Assembly: GCA_002394185.1 (NCBI GenBank)
Contig: DGTB01000068.1
Span: 1 to 7,948, forward strand
Reading direction: 5' to 3'
Length of the DNA: 7,948 bases
Origin: Bacteroidales bacterium UBA4347
GTDB taxonomy: Bacteria; Bacteroidota; Bacteroidia; Bacteroidales; P3
How positions within the stretch are numbered: the stretch's first letter is position 1; every line of letters begins with the position of its first letter. This document shows positions 5,914 to 7,948 of this stretch, piece by piece. Position numbers and translations under genes: made by a program. The notes under the pieces are model-generated. The model saw only the letters and a program-made list of their open reading frames with translations. It was not told the origin of the DNA and did not search any database.

Positions 5914-7386
5914 CTATGCCTCTTTGAACTTCTTCTCCAGCTCGTCGACCAGGTTGCGGATGTAGCGGTCGGTCTGGCGCAGGTTCTCGATGGTCTTGCA
6001 GGCGTGGAGCACGGTGGCGTGGTCCTTGTTGCCGCACTGCATGCCGATGACGGCGAGGGAGGATTTGGTAATCTTTTTGGCAAAGTACATGGAGAGCTGG
6101 CGTGCCTGGACGATCTCGCGCTTGCGCGAGGTCTGCTGGATGGCTTCGACGGGGAGGTCGAGGCTGTCGCAGACCACCTTCTGGATGTAGTCGATGGTGA
6201 TTTCGCGGGTGCTGCTCTGCACGTATTTGTCAATCATCTGCTTGGTGAGGTCGAGGGTTATCTGCTTGCGGTTCAGCGAGCTCTGGGCGATGAGGGAGAT
6301 AAGGGCGCCCTCGAGTTCGCGCACGTTGGTGTTGATGTTGTAGGCGATGTATTCGATGACCTCGTCGTCCATCTCGATGCCGTCGTTCTGCAGTTTCTGG
6401 CGCAGGATGGCCTTGCGGGTTTCCACGTCGGGGGCCTGCAGGTCGGCGTTGAGGCCCCATTTGAGGCGGCTGAGCAGGCGGGGTTCGAGACCTTGCAGCT
6501 CGCCGGGAGCCTTGTCGGAGGTGATGATAATCTGGCAATTGCGCTGATGCAGGTAGTTAAAGATGTGGAAGAAGGCTTCCTGTGTCTTTTGCGCTTTGCC
6601 AGCCCAGAACTGTATGTCGTCGATGATGAGGACGTCGATGAGTTCGTAGAAGTGGATGAAGTCGTTGGTGGTGCCGGCACGGCCCGCCTCGGCATACTGC
6701 TGCATGAATTGCTCGCTGGTGACGTAGAGGACGGTCTTGTCGGGGTGCAGCTCCTTGGTTTTAAGGCCGATGGCGTTGGCCAAGTGGGTTTTGCCGAGGC
6801 CTACGCTGCTGTGGAGCAACAGGGGGTTGAAGGAGGTGAGGCCGGGTTTCTCGGCCACGGCATAGCCGGCCGAGCGCGCCAGGCGGTTGCAGTCGCCCTC
6901 GACGAAGTTCTCCAGCGTGTAATTGGGGCTGAGCTGGGGGTTGACGCGGGTTTTCTGTATGCCCGGAATGACGAAGGGGTTGGGAATCTCGCGCGCGTTA
7001 TCTTTATTAATGTTGACGGGCATGTCGGTGAGGGGGTTCTTCACCGTGGTGCGGCCGTGGGAGGGCAGGGTGGTGCTGAGCAGGTCGTTGGGGATGGTCT
7101 GGTCCATGACGATGCTGTATTTCAGCATGCCGTTGGGGCCCAGCTGCATCCGGATGACACGTTTCAGCAGGTCGATATAATGGTCCTCGATCCATTCGTA
7201 GAAGAACGAACTCGGTACCTGCACCAGCAGCGTGCTGCCGTCGAGCTGCAGGGGCACGATGGGGACGAACCAGGTGTCGAAGGCTTTCTTGTTCTCCGGG
7301 CCCAGGGCGTCTTTTATCACTTCGAGGCATTCTGCCCATACTCTTTTATAATCTTCCCCTATCATTTTGGTATTACTGTGCTCCAT
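5914..7386 (-). CDS. dnaA: Chromosomal replication initiator protein DnaA
   Basis: A complete 490-residue DnaA, the AAA+ ATPase that binds DnaA boxes, opens the origin and recruits the helicase. In order: an N-terminal domain (8-90, with WAECL and TWFVPIVPL), a short linker (about 100-155), the AAA+ domain with Walker A GLGKTH (196-201), Walker B VLIIDD (252-257), sensor 1 IITSD (287-291), box VII EPRLLSRL with arginine finger Arg307, and sensor 2 NVRELEGAL (354-362, Arg356), then the DNA-binding domain with signature GNKDHATVLHAC (452-463). The first glycines of the usual Walker A (GG) are Ser193-Ser194 here. Starts at TTG 7392 and ATG 7365 (MIGEDYK, closer to many relatives) are also possible; ATG 7386 was chosen as the first ATG with an A-rich lead. 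No dnaN follows; a flavin reductase does. Confidence 0.97.
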   Translation of the reverse strand: MEHSNTKMIGEDYKRVWAECLEVIKDALGPENKKAFDTWFVPIVPLQLDGSTLLVQVPSSFFYEWIEDHYIDLLKRVIRMQLGPNGMLKYSIVMDQTIPNDLLSTTLPSHGRTTVKNPLTDMPVNINKDNAREIPNPFVIPGIQKTRVNPQLSPNYTLENFVEGDCNRLARSAGYAVAEKPGLTSFNPLLLHSSVGLGKTHLANAIGLKTKELHPDKTVLYVTSEQFMQQYAEAGRAGTTNDFIHFYELIDVLIIDDIQFWAGKAQKTQEAFFHIFNYLHQRNCQIIITSDKAPGELQGLEPRLLSRLKWGLNADLQAPDVETRKAILRQKLQNDGIEMDDEVIEYIAYNINTNVRELEGALISLIAQSSLNRKQITLDLTKQMIDKYVQSSTREITIDYIQKVVCDSLDLPVEAIQQTSRKREIVQARQLSMYFAKKITKSSLAVIGMQCGNKDHATVLHACKTIENLRQTDRYIRNLVDELEKKFKEA

Positions 7387-7398
7387 TTTCAATGATTT

Positions 7399-7411
7399 AT
7401 GCGATTCGCAT
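7399..7411. promoter_or_regulatory. Palindrome in the dnaA leader
   Basis: ATGCGA and TCGCAT form a perfect 6-base inverted repeat around a single T, 12 bases before the dnaA ATG. A one-base centre suits a dimeric DNA-binding protein rather than an RNA hairpin. It lies downstream of the candidate transcription start, a usual place for a repressor site. Confidence 0.4.
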
Positions 7412-7429
7412 TATTTTGTGTTTCGCTTG

Positions 7430-7464
7430 CAAAGTTCATTCTTTTTTTGTGCATAAATTTCAAA
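7430..7464 (-). promoter_or_regulatory. Candidate dnaA promoter
   Basis: On the minus strand GAACTTTG (7437-7430) differs at one base from the Bacteroidota -7 element TAnnTTTG. A TTTG at 7464-7461 could be the -33 element, with a 23-base spacer, slightly longer than usual. Transcription would start near 7424, giving a leader of roughly 37 bases. Confidence 0.4.
7448..7456 (-). promoter_or_regulatory. DnaA box upstream of dnaA
   Basis: TTATGCACA on the minus strand fits the consensus TTATNCACA at all nine positions. It lies between the two halves of the candidate dnaA promoter and 61 bases before the ATG, so DnaA bound here would be expected to repress its own gene, as known in other bacteria. 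A single nine-base match in AT-rich DNA can occur by chance. Confidence 0.5.
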
Positions 7465-7910
7465 AAAAAAATTTGCACCTTATTCCAAAATTTTGTAAAG
7501 TTTTCCCCATTGCCGCATATCCCCCAAAATGGTCTTTTTTTGCAACTGGCTAAAAAACAATTTTTCGGGGAGATTTTAACAATTCTGTCCGCTTGTAATA
7601 TACGAAAATTTTCCAGTATTTTAAAATTTTTTTTCTTACTTTTCACCTTCCGGGGCCGTTTTTGTTCATAACTCAATATCGGATTGTAAATGTGCCAGTT
7701 GTTGACTAATATCTTTTGCAATTTGCTGAAATACAAATGCATGCCATAATTGTTTGAAAATCAAATTTGCTTTTTCACCTGTCGGCTTCTAAGTGACTGA
7801 AAAACTGAAATTGCGATTGGATATGCACTACAAGTGGTTGAAAATTTTTTTTCGCAACGCCACTTTTTTTCTTTTGAAAAACCGTGTTGACCACCCTCCG
7901 TAACCCCACC

Positions 7911-7948
7911 CGGTACCCGCCCGAGACGTGTCCGATACGGCCGTTCTT
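7911..7948 (-). repeat. Right arm of window-terminal inverted repeat
   Basis: Bases 7935-7948 are the exact reverse complement of 3-16. Further inward ACGT (7926-7929), GA (7923-7924) and GGTAC (7912-7916) correspond to similar blocks of the left arm. This arm and the 30 bases before it are GC-rich, ending the AT-rich dnaA upstream region abruptly. Confidence 0.7.

Larger units (their letters stand above)
7387..7880. other. AT-rich gene-free region upstream of dnaA
   Basis: About 490 bases with long A and T runs (for example 7462-7471 and 7627-7634) and the self-complementary block TTTTAAAATTTT at 7619-7630. Open frames exist on both strands but encode only low-complexity K/F/N/I-rich protein without a recognisable domain, so I call no gene. 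It holds the dnaA promoter candidate, one consensus DnaA box, one near-match TGTTCATAA (7663-7671), a weaker near-match (7821-7829), and a small inverted repeat TTTGA/TCAAA at 7753-7765. The composition would suit a DNA-unwinding region, but box density is low, so an origin is only a possibility. Confidence 0.5.

Noticed and set aside
5874..6233. Upstream extension of the flavin reductase frame to 6233
   Set aside because: The extra part lies inside dnaA in another frame and is Ser/Arg/Pro-rich; the family begins at the MKTAFKPG segment.
5857..7395. Open frame of 512 codons on the plus strand, opposite dnaA
   Set aside because: It is exactly antisense to an unmistakable dnaA, rich in Val, Asp, Gly and Glu with no domain; it reflects the strong third-position GC bias of the real gene.
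7389..7742. Open frames of 117 codons (minus) and 90 codons (plus) in the AT-rich region
   Set aside because: They overlap each other, are K/F/N/I-rich as expected from AT-rich DNA, and cover the dnaA promoter and DnaA box.
7387..7880. Replication origin upstream of dnaA
   Set aside because: Only one consensus DnaA box and weak near-matches were found; AT-richness alone does not support an origin, and dnaA is not always at the origin in Bacteroidota.
1..7948. The whole window as a transposon bounded by terminal inverted repeats
   Set aside because: There is no transposase or integrase and the content includes the essential dnaA gene; the arms also diverge after 14 bases.

Overview
The window reads as chromosomal DNA of a member of the Bacteroidota, most likely Bacteroidales. 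The main reasons are a PorD-type (DUF4835) protein tied to the type IX secretion system, lipoproteins with Bacteroidota-style signal peptides, a candidate promoter element of the TAnnTTTG type, starts preceded by A-rich rather than Shine-Dalgarno sequence, and GC-rich genes set against strongly AT-rich spacers. No phage, plasmid, transposase, CRISPR or RNA gene was seen.

Layout. Bases 1-210 hold a GC-rich arm of an inverted repeat and a likely promoter. Then come two plus-strand genes: a PorD-like exported protein (211-1131) and a PLP-dependent aminotransferase (1144-2460). They end at a strong hairpin terminator (2478-2525) with an A-run before it and a T-run after it, so it can serve both strands. 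Everything beyond is on the minus strand. Read in transcription order from the right edge: an AT-rich dnaA upstream region (7387 to about 7880) with a DnaA box inside a candidate promoter; dnaA (7386-5914); a flavin reductase-domain protein (5873-5307); a D-2-hydroxyacid dehydrogenase (5302-4376); then a small set of three genes of unknown function: a five-helix membrane protein (4296-3769) and two 180-residue lipoproteins (3755-3213 and 3181-2639).

How the genes may work together. dnaA, the flavin reductase and the dehydrogenase are closely spaced (40 and 4 bases) and may be co-transcribed. The two enzymes look like a redox pair, but nothing ties them mechanistically to replication initiation. 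The membrane protein and the two lipoproteins form a second likely unit. This unit is a mosaic: the first two genes share a near-identical 22-base translation start region, and the second and third share a near-identical 72-base signal-peptide segment, while the rest of the proteins are unlike. This is the part least explained by known families.

The two ends of the window carry the same 14-base sequence in opposite orientation, with weaker similarity for about 20 further bases. This looks like a dispersed repeat at which an assembly could break, rather than the ends of a mobile element.
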